From assembly GCF_905404315.1 (NCBI RefSeq), contig NC_066290.1:8245453-8309452 (forward strand): a stretch of 64,000 bases of DNA, in the 5' to 3' direction. Positions 24,026 through 35,200 of this stretch are shown here, in pieces. Every line of letters starts with the position of its first letter. The first letter of the stretch is position 1. The translations under genes and the position numbers were made by a program. Origin of the DNA: Leptidea sinapis. Lineage: Eukaryota; Arthropoda; Insecta; Lepidoptera; Pieridae. Below the pieces are notes generated by a model. The model was not told the DNA's origin. It searched no databases and was given only the letters and a program-made list of their open reading frames with translations.

Positions 24026-24654
24026 GTTAAGGTGCGTTTATCTGAAGGCGTCTAAACGCGAAGAGGAGACAAAATCACAGAATAAAGAGGAAAAGTATAA
24101 ATACAAAATGCAAATAAAAAATGTTTATTTTCTTTAGCAAGTATGTACATAAATCAATATTCATGATTGGAGCCTCCTTTTAAGCACTATAGCGCCTGTG
24201 TAAGAAGACTCCGCTCTTCCATACCTTATTAATATTTATTACATTATTTACAGACAATCAAACTCTAACTACTAAGAAGTATATCTAAAAAGTATGTATA
24301 GTAAGAAAGTATAGAAGCTAAGCGACATTTCACAACCTAATAAGATTTATTTTAAGTTGTGCTAAGTTCGTAACTGCGTTGAACTCATAACACATTGATA
24401 AATCAGTTTTCACACACACAAATCTACTCGTAGTTCTTATTGGGTACCTACTCAGGGTTGTGGCGCGCGAATATGACAGCAGGCTCCATTTTACACGCCA
24501 CTTAGATATTTACTTAAGGCCGTAAGGTCCAGTGGCAATCTGGCTAAAGCTAGCTAACAAGTCACACGATGACTCAACAAAAAATTACATTACTTAAGGC
24601 TTTCTTTACTTAATTAGATACCAAGGTGTAATGTGTTCGGTTGATTTCTTTTAT

Positions 24655-24815
24655 TTAATTTTACAAATTATTTTAATAACAATCTATGTAAAGTGATGCA
24701 AGAAAATACCAAACGTAAAGAATTACTCGAGTGTCAAAAAAAGGAAAAATGTAAATTGATAAAAAAACCATAAAGTTATTGAGTACACCACAATTGATGC
24801 ATAAATCTACACACA
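24655..24815 (-). mobile_element. LINE 3' end fragment
   Basis: gatgcaagaaaatacc, actcgagtgtcaaaaaa and aaagttattgagtacacc match the inner half of the insertion at 23600-23730. Confidence 0.5.
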
Positions 24816-25748
24816 CAAAAAAGGTTTATTTAGATAATATAATGGTATGTATACGTAAAAAAAAAGTATAATTTGAGCATTATGTAACCATTATATATAA
24901 CTATGAATACAATACTTAACTTTAAATTTACCGACAACAAGTTCTCGATTCACGGGCATGACGCATGGACCAGCCATAGCTTTCTCAAGCTTTTAGGAAA
25001 GTGAACGACCCGCCCACGATTCGACGACAAGTAACGACATTCTCATATCATTGTACTAATTTATATTATTTCTTTAAGGCAAGTTTAAATAATAAATAAT
25101 TTATGTAGGTCAAATATATTAAAGATTAATATGAGATAATTACAGTCTCAGCATTTTACATTTTTAGAGTATTAACTGAAATAGAATGAAATAACAATCA
25201 TAAAATGAAAATTTATACGTTTCGACTTGTTTATGTAAGTTACAACAAAAAGTAAATAAAACTCAAAAGAGTTATAAAATACGTACTAATTATAAAAAAA
25301 TATATAAAATTAAACAGTAAAATAAATGAAAAATGAAGTCCGTATCGTTCGATTGAAAACTAAAATCTATATTTCTGACAATATCTAAATTATAATATTA
25401 ATAGAATCATATAGCGTAGCTTGATAGACACCTATTAAATTCTCACAGAATTATTCTTATTGGTCCAACTTTCACACGCTCTTTTTAGCGAGGCATCAGC
25501 TGCTACTAATTTCTATTTAGCAAATAGATCTTATTCGCTTTGATTTCTCATCTAGTATGAATACGCATTATGCATATGCAAATCAGACACCCTTTGTTGC
25601 GGGCCGGTCAAGTTATCTTACATTTCGCGAGCAAATTCGAGGGGTCATCTCTTCGATATGATTGCGACATCATTCTTTCTCTGTGTACCGTGAGATAAGC
25701 ACCTTTAGCGAAAGTGTATTAAGTTTGCGTCGCGTATTTTATCACTAA

Positions 25749-25805
25749 ATGGATTGGATCTCGCAGCTTTTCCAGACACCCGCGCCTTCGGTTACAAAAC
25801 CAAGA
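25749..25805 (+). CDS. Weak candidate alternative first exon (MDWISQLF...)
   Basis: ATG at 25749 has an in-frame TAA immediately upstream. It opens 19 codons (MDWISQLFQTPAPS...) ending at a consensus donor, GTAAGTAA, at 25806. Phase 0 fits the acceptor at 32038, so it could start a shorter isoform of 789 residues. Against it, the opposite strand here resembles another locus (57792-57932) and may be the real signal, in which case this reading frame is accidental. Transcript data would decide. Confidence 0.28.
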
Positions 25806-25904
25806 GTAAGTAATTTTTGAAAACTTATTTTGCCGCACTGCAAACACATTTTTTCGTAGGTAATAAGATAGGCTGATCCGTCACGCTCTGAGGTGAAAGG
25901 CTCG
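25796..25904 (-). pseudogene. Diverged relative of the 57.8-kb Cys-x2-Cys exon
   Basis: The minus-strand reading frame SEPFTSERDGSAYLI then KMCLQCGKISFQKL matches the spacing of the 57792-57932 exon (SEPF, then C-x2-C-G-K-[LI]-S, then QKL). Nucleotide similarity includes tgcggcaaa and a shared GTAACC donor-like site. Overlaps a weak + strand first-exon candidate, so at most one of the two is likely to be real. Confidence 0.3.
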
Positions 25905-26190
25905 CTGGGTTGAACAAGGGAGTGCCGGATGTAACCGAGCGAGAAATATACAGTCAATTGCTCTTCGCTGTTGTGTCTCTCTGTTTAGTATATTCAATTA
26001 TTACGTAAAAATTGTCATTATTAATTTAACAGTTATTATTGGTACGTAATAATGTTTTATGCAAGTGGAGGACAAACGTGCACACATTTAGGTTATCCGA
26101 CCTTCTAAGGCGTCGAATAATTGTTCAATTAATTCGAAAACAGAAGCTAGAATTCTTTATAAAAAGTGTGTGTGTATATATTATGTACCT

Positions 26191-26534
26191 ATGCACGCAA
26201 GAAGTTATACTTCTTTGGCTTAACAAAATCCTTAAAATTATTTATTCCTCGTGCTATTCCACGTTTGTAGAAAAAAAAATACGGTTAAAATCTTGCATCG
26301 ATGGCTTTGACAATTAATTATTAAATAACGAATACGGCTGTACGGGCTTGAACCCTTTGCCTATCCTAATAATAGACGAAGAAACCAAAAAAAAAATAAC
26401 GAATGTCGCAAACGTCAGAAAATTGTAGGAAGCAACTTCACCATGTTACTTTTGTGTTGATGCGCGCGCATCTTAAAATTTAACTCTCATAATTTTTTCA
26501 TAACACACCTAAAGAAGTGTATAACTTCAAAAAC
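26191..26534. mobile_element. MITE family N, copy 2
   Basis: Starts atgcacgcaagaagttatac and ends ctaaagaagtgtataacttc, with gaatgtcgcaaacgtcagaa and gatgcgcgcgcatc inside: the reverse of copy 1. Confidence 0.6.
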
Positions 26535-26699
26535 GTATACTCTCGGGAGCACCGTGGTGATGCTAAACTTTCTACCCATTGCACTACCGACGCGTTTTTA
26601 ATTGAATATGCATTATATATAATAATACTGAGATATTTTTAAATTATGCTTCTACTTTTTGAAAAACTTACGTAAATAATCAATTGATGACTAGGAATG

Positions 26700-27010
26700 T
26701 GCAAGTCACATGTTTAAACGAAAACGCAGAACAGCACCGATATTTAGCTTTAGCAAGACGTGCGCAGCTTTAGTTGCACTAGAGTCAATGTGTTGCGTAA
26801 CTTTACTCGGTGTTTCAGCAAAAACCTTCTCAAAAACACAAGCTACTTCATTTTCATCATTAATTTCTGTACCGTTTACATTTAAGGTAACTTTGTGGCT
26901 ATAAGTATTAACTCTTTCCGATTCAGCATTAATAATGTTCCATACCGTCTTTATTTTACTCTCCGAATTATAAATTCTATATTTGATAGCTAGAGCTTTA
27001 GCCGCTTTAC
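26700..27010 (-). pseudogene. LINE ORF2 fragment (between endonuclease and RT)
   Basis: The minus strand reads SESKIKTVWNIINAESERVN, VTLNVNGTEINDENEVACVF and EKVFAETPSK, the region just before the RT domain of CR1/Jockey-group LINEs. About 95 codons without a stop. Confidence 0.6.
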
Positions 27011-27079
27011 AAGTTTATTTTAAAGCACATGGAGTAGTTTCTTACACAATATATTTCATCGAGAAATATCTCGATGAGT

Positions 27080-27421
27080 AATAACTCAAATCAGCAATTC
27101 CATCTACTAGGCTCCGTAAAATTGCTAAATCTTTTAAAGTGGATTGTGTTATATTCTATAATAAACTCCCAAATGAAATTAAAATATTACCTATTAAAAA
27201 ATTTAAATCGTAAAAAATAAATTAACATCTAAGGCCTATTATAATGTGAAAGATTATTTGAATGATAAAGATAGTTGGAATTTAATTTTGTTAATGAATA
27301 TTGTTATACTCATTTGATTGCTATTGTAACTTTTGTACTTCATCCTGACTTATATATAGCACTAAATAACTTATAAAGTTTTACAGTGAATAAAGATTTT
27401 TTGACTTTGACTTTGACTACT
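27080..27421 (+). mobile_element. LINE 3' end with TTTGAC tail
   Basis: RKIAKSFKVDCVIFYNKLPN and a tail of tttgactttgactttgact. Opposite strand to the 26700-27010 fragment and separated from it by a short hairpin (catcgaga/tctcgatg). Confidence 0.65.
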
Positions 27422-27424
27422 GCG

Positions 27425-28265
27425 ACATTACATTATTGATGCTAAGAAATTGTTTAAGGTCATAAAAATCTGGACGCACTATACAATTCATTTGAATCTG
27501 TTCTCATGCCTCGTTACTGTTTGGAAAAATCTATAGAGTTATAATTTGAAATCTTGGCTTTTTGTTTTTATTCATTCCATTACTGTAAATTCAATCAGCT
27601 AATGCGAAAACTGTAAGGCAAAAAACCGGCCACACGGCACGGCTCAAACGATGTGTTCTTACAATGGTAAATAAAGTACAAACTTTTATTGAATAATGCA
27701 TATATTAATGACTTCTTACAAACCCCAATCACAGTACATTTTTCACAAATGTCTTCCACAGTGAAGCGTTTAGGTTTAGGCTGCTAATGAATAAAATTAA
27801 ACTTATACAGATAACATTAAAACAATCATTTAAATTACTACCTTATTTCGTGACGATAATGTTCAAAGTCTATTGTAAACGCTCATTAGAAGTAACTACT
27901 TCTCGCGCTGGTCGGACACGAACACGAGGCGAATAATGACATTTTGTTTTAGCAATCGAAATCTAATTATTCAGCAAAATGATAAAAAACTTCAAGTTAC
28001 TCACACAATTTTGTTTATTTAAAAGGGCAATTAATTACCTGTATTACGACACTCCATCCTTTTCTAGTTTGGATATGCTTTTATTGGAACAGTTTTTCAC
28101 TGAACACTTTGTCATTGCGTGGACTTTGTATTCTTACTGAATGAAAACTCTGCCTAACAGGCGCGTTATAGGCAGAGTTTTGCTTCAGATAGTTTGAACG
28201 TTATTGTGGGTCTAGCTGTATTTATTGCACGTAAATCCGAGACGTGCAAAACGTTAGCCTGATAA
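27425..28265. other. No feature identified
   Basis: Spacer with an inverted pair around actctgcctaacaggcgcgt and tataggcagagttt (28148-28180), a small hairpin. Confidence 0.35.
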
Positions 28266-28269
28266 TGAT

Positions 28270-28490
28270 AATAATGAGTAATACGCCCTGTCCATTGCAA
28301 GCAGCGCCGCTTAGGAATCTAGAAAAACCCACAATTCTGGCGGCTATATGACGTAATTGCGTTCGTCACCTTGAGACATAAGATGACAGATTAAGTCTCA
28401 ATAGCTCAGTAATTAAGTAGCTACGGCTCCCTTCTAACCGAAACACAATAGTGGACACTATTGCTTGACGTCAGAAAAAGGCACTGCAAT
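28270..28490. repeat. Dispersed repeat family S, copy 3 (decayed)
   Basis: atacgccctgtccattgcaa, caccttgagacataagatg and ctcagtaattaagtagctac align with copies 1 and 2 with many changes. Confidence 0.65.
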
Positions 28491-29239
28491 TAATTAAACA
28501 GCACAGACATGACTTATACTAATAAAGAATATTGGAGTTGGAAATTGTGGCGATAAAAATTCACCCATACATTAATGCGAAAGTACTGAAAGCAACTTAA
28601 CTGTTCTACAAGTGTGATATATTGCAAAAACACAACATCTGCGTGCACCTACCGCACATTAAACTAACGAGCCACCCTTATGGCGCTCGTAAGGGTTGCC
28701 ACACGCTTGATTCGAAGAATCATATAAATTCTCGTGACCCAGTTTACATTATCTATAATCGAATTAGTCATCTGACAGTCTTCATAAGTTAAACCTCGGA
28801 TTAAGTGTATAGCTGGATGTGACAAGCATATTATAGTACAAGTTAAAATTCTCATTGGCGGAACAAAGGCGAACCTTGTCCACGTGTTCTACTGCTTTTA
28901 CATTTGTCCGCGTTATAGGATTGTTTGTCCCTTTCGGGTCTACGCGCATGGCACATCCAGTTGATACTTCATCCTCGGATTCAACTCGTTGTGCAAACAT
29001 TTGAAATCTGTGTGAAATATTTATTTTGTGTCTTAACGAGATTTTATAACTTAATTAAAAACGTGACAATTTTGACGTGTTAATCGTAGAGCTGATTTAA
29101 AAATAAATGTCCAGTAATTTGAGTGGCTTGAGAACTGGGGAATGTTCGATAGAGCTTTTTGATTTAATCATATTTATTTCTGAAAGAACTTGTTTCTTCG
29201 TACAATAAGAAATAACATAGTTACTTTATCTTTACCCTT

Positions 29240-29390
29240 TTGATGGTAAATCCGGGTCGATATGAAATAGGTACCTTAAAAACGTTTTAAGTATTTTGAA
29301 GGCTGGCAACATATCTTGTAATTCCTTTGGTGTTGCAAGAGTGCACGGGCGGTAGTAGTCACTTAACATCAGATTAACCGCACGCTTGAT
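29240..29390 (+). mobile_element. Jockey-type LINE 3' end
   Basis: cgatatgaaataggtacctt, ggtgttgcaagagtgcacgg and cacttaacatcag align with 955-1080. Confidence 0.6.
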
Positions 29391-29394
29391 TGTG

Positions 29395-29775
29395 CGCTTA
29401 CAATACTCATAGCCCTCATGGACGCTCAGAGGGCAATGAAGAGGGCTATGCTCAAAGTTTCCCTGCGAGATCGAATCGGAAATGACGAGATCCGTAGGAG
29501 ACCCAGAGTCACTGACATAGCCCAAATGATTGCGAAACTGAAGTGGCAGTTGGCAGGGCACATAGTTCGACGGACAGATCCGCTAAGGCAGTAAAGTCCT
29601 CGAATCGCGACCACATACCGGAAGACGCACTGTTGGTAGGCACAAGATAGACCGACGTTCTGGTCAAGATCGCCGGAAAACGTTGGATGAGGGTAGCGCA
29701 GGACCGATCATCGTGGAAATCTTTGGGGGAGGCCTTTGTGTATCAGTGGACGTCTTCCGGCTAATGATGATGATT
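29395..29775 (+). pseudogene. RTE-type LINE C-terminal relic
   Basis: Encodes DAQRAMKRAMLKVSLRDRIG, RRRPRVTDIAQMIAKLKWQL and AGHIVRRTD before decaying into stops, then gtggacgtcttccggctaat at the 3' end. Typical RTE-clade C-terminus. Inverted partner at 30450-30840. Confidence 0.8.
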
Positions 29776-29989
29776 ATGCAGATAATCACCGATACACGGC
29801 GAGTACTAATATCCTAAACGAAGGAAACTTAGTTAAGAGTAGTTTAGTAGCCCGGTACTCGAAAATTGTTCTGATAAAGCAGACTGCCTACTTGCCTTTA
29901 ACCTACTGTCTGTATGAATCTAGTTTATTTAAGAAGTCCTGTTTTATTTTTTACCTATTGTCTGTATGAGTATAGTTCCGCCACCTATA

Positions 29990-30088
29990 TTCTCCTACAT
30001 CACCAGAGGTATCACAGGAGCGTTGCCGGTCTGTTAGGAAGGTACCCATGTCGTATCGTCCTGCAAACACCACGCAAGGAAGCTCATT
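29990..30088 (-). mobile_element. Jockey-type LINE 3' end fragment
   Basis: tatcacaggagcgttgccgg and aaggtacccatgtcgtatcg: minus strand of 950-1030. Confidence 0.65.
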
Positions 30089-30449
30089 GAAATATATTCA
30101 ATATACAATGTATGATTTTAGTATCACAATTTCTATTTATTTTATATGAAAATATATGTTGTTTAAAATTATGTGAAATCTATTAAAGACAATTTTTTTA
30201 TAATTAATTACATGGATGGATTGAAGTGTGGCTATTGTGTTTAACTTTCATAATGAGTTAATTAGGTAACTTGACTCAGTTGCTTCAAAATTATAATTAA
30301 CTTCGGATGGAATATTTTACACGTTGACAGCACCGCGGAATTCGCTGCAAGCGTACTCATCTAATTAAAACTACCTGACTGAACCCAATCTACATTTGTG
30401 GGCCATTTCAATACAATTTTACTATTTTGATACTTTCTCTATGGCCGTA

Positions 30450-30840
30450 AAAATTTCCACGACGATCGGTCCTGCGCTGCCCTCATCCAACGTATTCCGG
30501 CGATCTTGACCAGATCGTCGGTCCATCTTGTGGGGGGCCTGCCAACACGGAAGACGCAGCTTCCGGTACGTTGTCGCCATTCCAGGACTTTACTGCCCCA
30601 ACGGCCATCTGTCCGTCGAACTATGTGCCCTGCCCACTGCCACTTCAGTTTCGCAATCGTTTGGACTTTGTCGCTTACTTTGGTTCTCCTACGGATCTCC
30701 TCATTTCTGATTGGATCTCGCAGGGAAACTCCGAGCATAGCCCTCTCCATTGCCCTCTGAGCGACCATGAGCTTTCTCATAAGGCTCATAGTTAGCGACC
30801 ACGTCTGTGTACCGTAAGTCATCACTGGCAACACACACTG
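30450..30840 (-). pseudogene. RTE-type LINE C-terminal relic with open frame
   Basis: Minus strand: NQCVLPVMTYGTQTWSLTM, AQRAMERAMLGVSLRDPIRN, KLKWQWAGHIVRRTDGRWG and RVGRPPTRWTDDLVKIAG. About 130 codons still open, the best kept of four copies in the window. C-terminal RT/thumb region only. Confidence 0.85.
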
Positions 30841-31110
30841 GTTGACACAATCAGAGTTTATTTCTTCATTTTTCACGAGAAATAATCCTAGAAACGTAAA
30901 AATGATAATCATAACATTTACTACCACATTGGAATAGCATAAAACTGACCATCAGTTTTTAAAATAAATATGCAAGGCTTCATCATTTTACAAAATATTT
31001 CAAAAACAAGCTGTGCTAAGTGATGCTGCAAAATGATTGAATCTTTCTTTCTTCTCCTCCTTTATAGAAAATTAAATTGAATCTTTTAAGAAAATAAAAA
31101 AGTGTGTATA

Positions 31111-31482
31111 CGTGCAAGAAGTTATTCTTCTTTGGTGTAATAAAACAAAAATCCTTATAAATAAATATCTCTTGTGCTTTTTAACGTTTGTAGAAAAAAC
31201 ATAATTGTAATAAAGAAGCTATTAAATACAACCGATGAAAATATCATAATACCGCATAATTTAGTTAAATTATATAATGCAATTTATTTAATTCTCGTCC
31301 ATTGGTGGTTGGTTCAGTAAGTAAACTTATAAGTAACAAAAGGTTTGGCAGCTGAAGCATGATACAAATGGTTTAGTTGACCACCTCGCGTCAGGGTGTC
31401 GAATTTGCGTGACGTGCGCGCACATCGTAAAAATTCACTCTGATGAACTAAAAACGCGGCAAAAGAATTATAACTTCAAAAA
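31111..31482. mobile_element. MITE family N, copy 3 (diverged)
   Basis: Starts cgtgcaagaagttattcttc and ends agaattataacttc; has gacgtgcgcgcacatcg in the core. Lies about 550 bp before the first exon of the gene body. Confidence 0.55.
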
Positions 31483-32038
31483 TATTATGTTTCAATATTT
31501 ACTGCATCACAAAATATGTCGATAACAACATATTAAAGTTCTACCCTAGGAAACTATTAACTCATGAATAAGAAGACCTTCACGGTCATCATCAAATCAG
31601 CCCACACAAAAATATATTTGCAGCCTGATACTGAATCTCATGATGATACCAAAAAGCTAAACCAAACGCATTATTATTATTCTCCAATCTTATCACTACC
31701 TATGATATACTCATAAATAAGAAATCCCAGTAGCCATTTTAACTTCTTGTAGTTGAAAAATAATTAAATAAGTTTACAATTCGAAGCTGTGATGACTTAT
31801 CGGTGTATTTTATGAAGTAGGTTCGGCCTAAGAGACCGGCAAAGAAATTTCTTTAATGTTTTCTATTTACAACGTAACATTAATTTATCTTTTGACTCAA
31901 GTAAGATTAAGTAAAGTCCATCAAAATCTATTAATTAACTTCGAATAATAACGAGCCACTCCGGATGGAAGTTTAAAGCTTGAAATTACAAAGTAAGTAA
32001 TAGGTTGAAACGTCTTTGAACTTTACTCAATTTTACAG

Positions 32039-32230
32039 ACGCACCAGGCAGCCTCGAAATGTGGGAGTGGCCCAAGTGCTGGCGGAACGTTAATCGCTTC
32101 AAATACAGGAACAAATGCAGCTCGTCCGACAGATGCCAAACCAGTGGAATGCAATCTCTGCCATCGTAAATTTAAAAATATTCCAGCACTCAATGGCCAT
32201 ATGCGACTGCATGGCGGCTACTTTAAAAAG
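32039..32230 (+). CDS. ELM2-SANT gene exon with N-terminal C2H2 finger
   Basis: Acceptor ctcaattttacag, donor gtttgtat, 64 codons, phase 0/0. A Gly/Ser/Thr-rich stretch precedes a C2H2 finger: VECNLCHRKF then GHMRLH, with C38, C41, H54 and H58. The finger ends just before the intron. Confidence 0.9.
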
Positions 32231-35200
32231 GTTTGTATATTGGGATATTTCAAATTCTGAAAAAAAAATAGTAATGTTGAGAATATATCATTTTAATTAT
32301 AGGACTCTGATAAGAAGTTAGACAAAAAAGAAGCTAGTGGCCCTCCGTTACAAACAGCTTCTGTGTCTGTGAGAGCGCTCATAGAAGAAAAAATAATAAG
32401 TCGTCGAAGCGCTATTACTGCAACGCCAACAACAGGTAATTTTATCACAATCATTTAATCCATATCAGAATATACGTACATCTTATATTATTATTATTTT
32501 CAGTTACAACAATACCTCGTCCCGGTTTTATTACACCAGCACCACCTCCATTGTCAAATATACGGACGTCGTCAGGCTCGCCTGCATCACCAGTAACAAC
32601 ATCGGTTCATTTTGTATCACCTAAAGCACCACCAGTCGTCACTTTTGCGACCAACTCCACAGCCAAAGTTACACCTATTCCAAAAGACTCCACGCTAATT
32701 GAACTCTTAAAAAAGAGTAACACAAAGGTAGGCTATCAGATTAAATATATTAAAAACGTACTCATTTAAGTTTGCACTATGACTTTTTCTGACGAAAATG
32801 TATATTTCAGATTGTGAAAAGAGCCGCTTCAGATCCAGGACAATCTCCACAACAACAACAAGAATTTACATTTAGACCAGAACTTTTTGGAGTTACATTT
32901 AACTCTGACGACGGTTACTTTTCACCTGCACTAAATGATGATACTTTTCAATTTACTACAGCTCCAGACAATCTAGAAGAACTAGCATCATTAGAAGACT
33001 ATGCAACCGTAGCAGCGTCTATACATGAACGATCTCCTGTCAATTTTCCATCTAATCGTCGCTTAGCTGCAGTCCTAAATTCACCATTGCCAGAATCACT
33101 AGCTGATTTTGGAGCCTGTCATGGAGGTTCTCCTGTTCCCTCACCAGGATTACGTTCTTATACCGACAACTCTCCTAGCCTTTCATACACAACAGGTGAT
33201 TCTCCAAGCCTAGCATTCACCGGGACATCACCTAGTGGAAGCTATTCCACACATCCAACACCTTCTCCTGGATTCACTTACCCTACGCCACCGGCTTCGC
33301 AAGATGCTCAGTCACCAGTACACACTGCCCCAAGAGTTTCATCACCACTCACGGCTGCTTTTTTCAGCGCAACAATGTCGAGCCAAGAAGAGGTAGGATA
33401 GATAGTTTCATCAAAATGATAAGTTATTTATGCATTAACTATGAGTCTCTTAATTGTTCTATTATACTTTTCAGGTAGAAGAAGCTTTAGAAGAGGTATT
33501 ACCCGAAGAATGTGGATCTTTAGATGCTTTTACATTGCAAAACTCCCCTACAGCGCGCCGAATGATGCTAAATTCCGAAGATCCCTTGCTCTCGAGCACT
33601 CCGCGTGACTTCCCACACCAGAGATCTACTCGTAACAACAATTGCTCAATAACTCACCTTTCCACAACTTTGACACCTTGGCAATCAGATTCAAATTCAC
33701 TACAGGTACTATATATAACATTAATATATTCGTTTTTACAGTTACTGGAAGATATTGCTATCATAATTACTATCTAATGTGTTTCTAGGTTTGTGTCGAG
33801 GGTCGAGAGCCTGTACCAGCTGTATTCCTAAGCCCAAATAGTATACCCCCTTCACCCCAACGCCGAAAAAGAAAAGCTTCGCCTGTTGGCCCATACCGAT
33901 CAAGAATGCGACGCACAGTGTGCCATTTCACACCACTACCGTTGCTACCACCAGACAGAGATGGCACGGGACTTTATGTTGACTTAACCAACGGTTAGAA
34001 AATATAATAAATAATCTATACAAAATATTTAAAAAAATAATAACACTATTTAAAACTATCAAATTATGAAATGTTTTAGGTTTATCCAGTACAGAGGTAG
34101 ATGTGCTGGCACAGTTTGAGGTCAATCAAAAACCACAAATCAATATTGGCCCTGAGCATCAAGCTGATATACCTGAACTATGCAATGATCGCATTGACCT
34201 CCACAGAGTCCCTGAACAGCTTCTCTGGGATCCTGGTATTAATGATGCGCTTGATGACAATGAAGGTACAAATAATTGATCAACAATATCAGTTTAATTT
34301 GAAAAATCTCTAATCCCTTTACGTAACCATTGTTCGTACTAGAATAAAGGAATAAATAGGATTGCTCGGAAAAACTGGTAGAACCCGAATTTTTAGTACC
34401 TCCACATATATTTGCCCCATAAGCAAGTTTCTCTATACCGAACGGCAATAAACATGTTTAATTCACTGAAAGTAACATATAAATACTATTTAGCATCTAT
34501 TTTTAATAACATTAATAAAATATACTTTATTTTCAGTCCGTATGTTCATGGAGCTTGCAATGTGTGCTGCGATGCCTGTAGGCGGTCACACTCGTGAATT
34601 TGCGCTTCAGACACTTGGAGAATGTGGAGGTGACATTCGAGCGGCCACACTAAAACTCATGTCAAGACCTGCTGCGCCATCTCAGCATGAGGGCAGATGG
34701 ACACCTGATGAGCTGGAAGCTTTTCTGACCGGTCTAGCATGTTATGATAAGGATTTCTTCAGAATCTCACAGCTGGTAAGTTGATTTAGTAGATTGATAA
34801 ACAATTTTGAGTAAATGTCTGAGTAATAAATACTGTCTTAAGTTAGTTGTTTTTCACGTAACTCATAACGTGTTCTGGCAATTTGCGAACATTTTGTAAT
34901 AAAAATAATTCCGTGATAAAATCTAGTCCAATACAATACTAACCGATATATATTTTTTAAAGGTACGAACAAAAGACTCAAAACAGTGCGTGCAATTCTA
35001 CTACTTCTGGAAGAAAGTGACAAAAGACTATAAAACACAATATTTGCGAAGCTGGAGTGACGCGCAACCACTACAAGTAAGCAGTGCTACTAACGCTGGA
35101 CTCCATTTTATCTTCAGGATCGCTGATTAAATCGCCTTATAATTATATTAAATACTAAAATTGTAAAACTCGACTTATGCAGGGTACAGTAGGGCAGCCA

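Noticed and set aside
30506..30795. Three overlapping + strand frames
   Set aside because: They are antisense to the RTE-type LINE coding relic at 30450-30840.
33928..34125. Minus-strand frames across the gene body (33785-34448)
   Set aside because: They are antisense to well-supported exons with matching splice phases.
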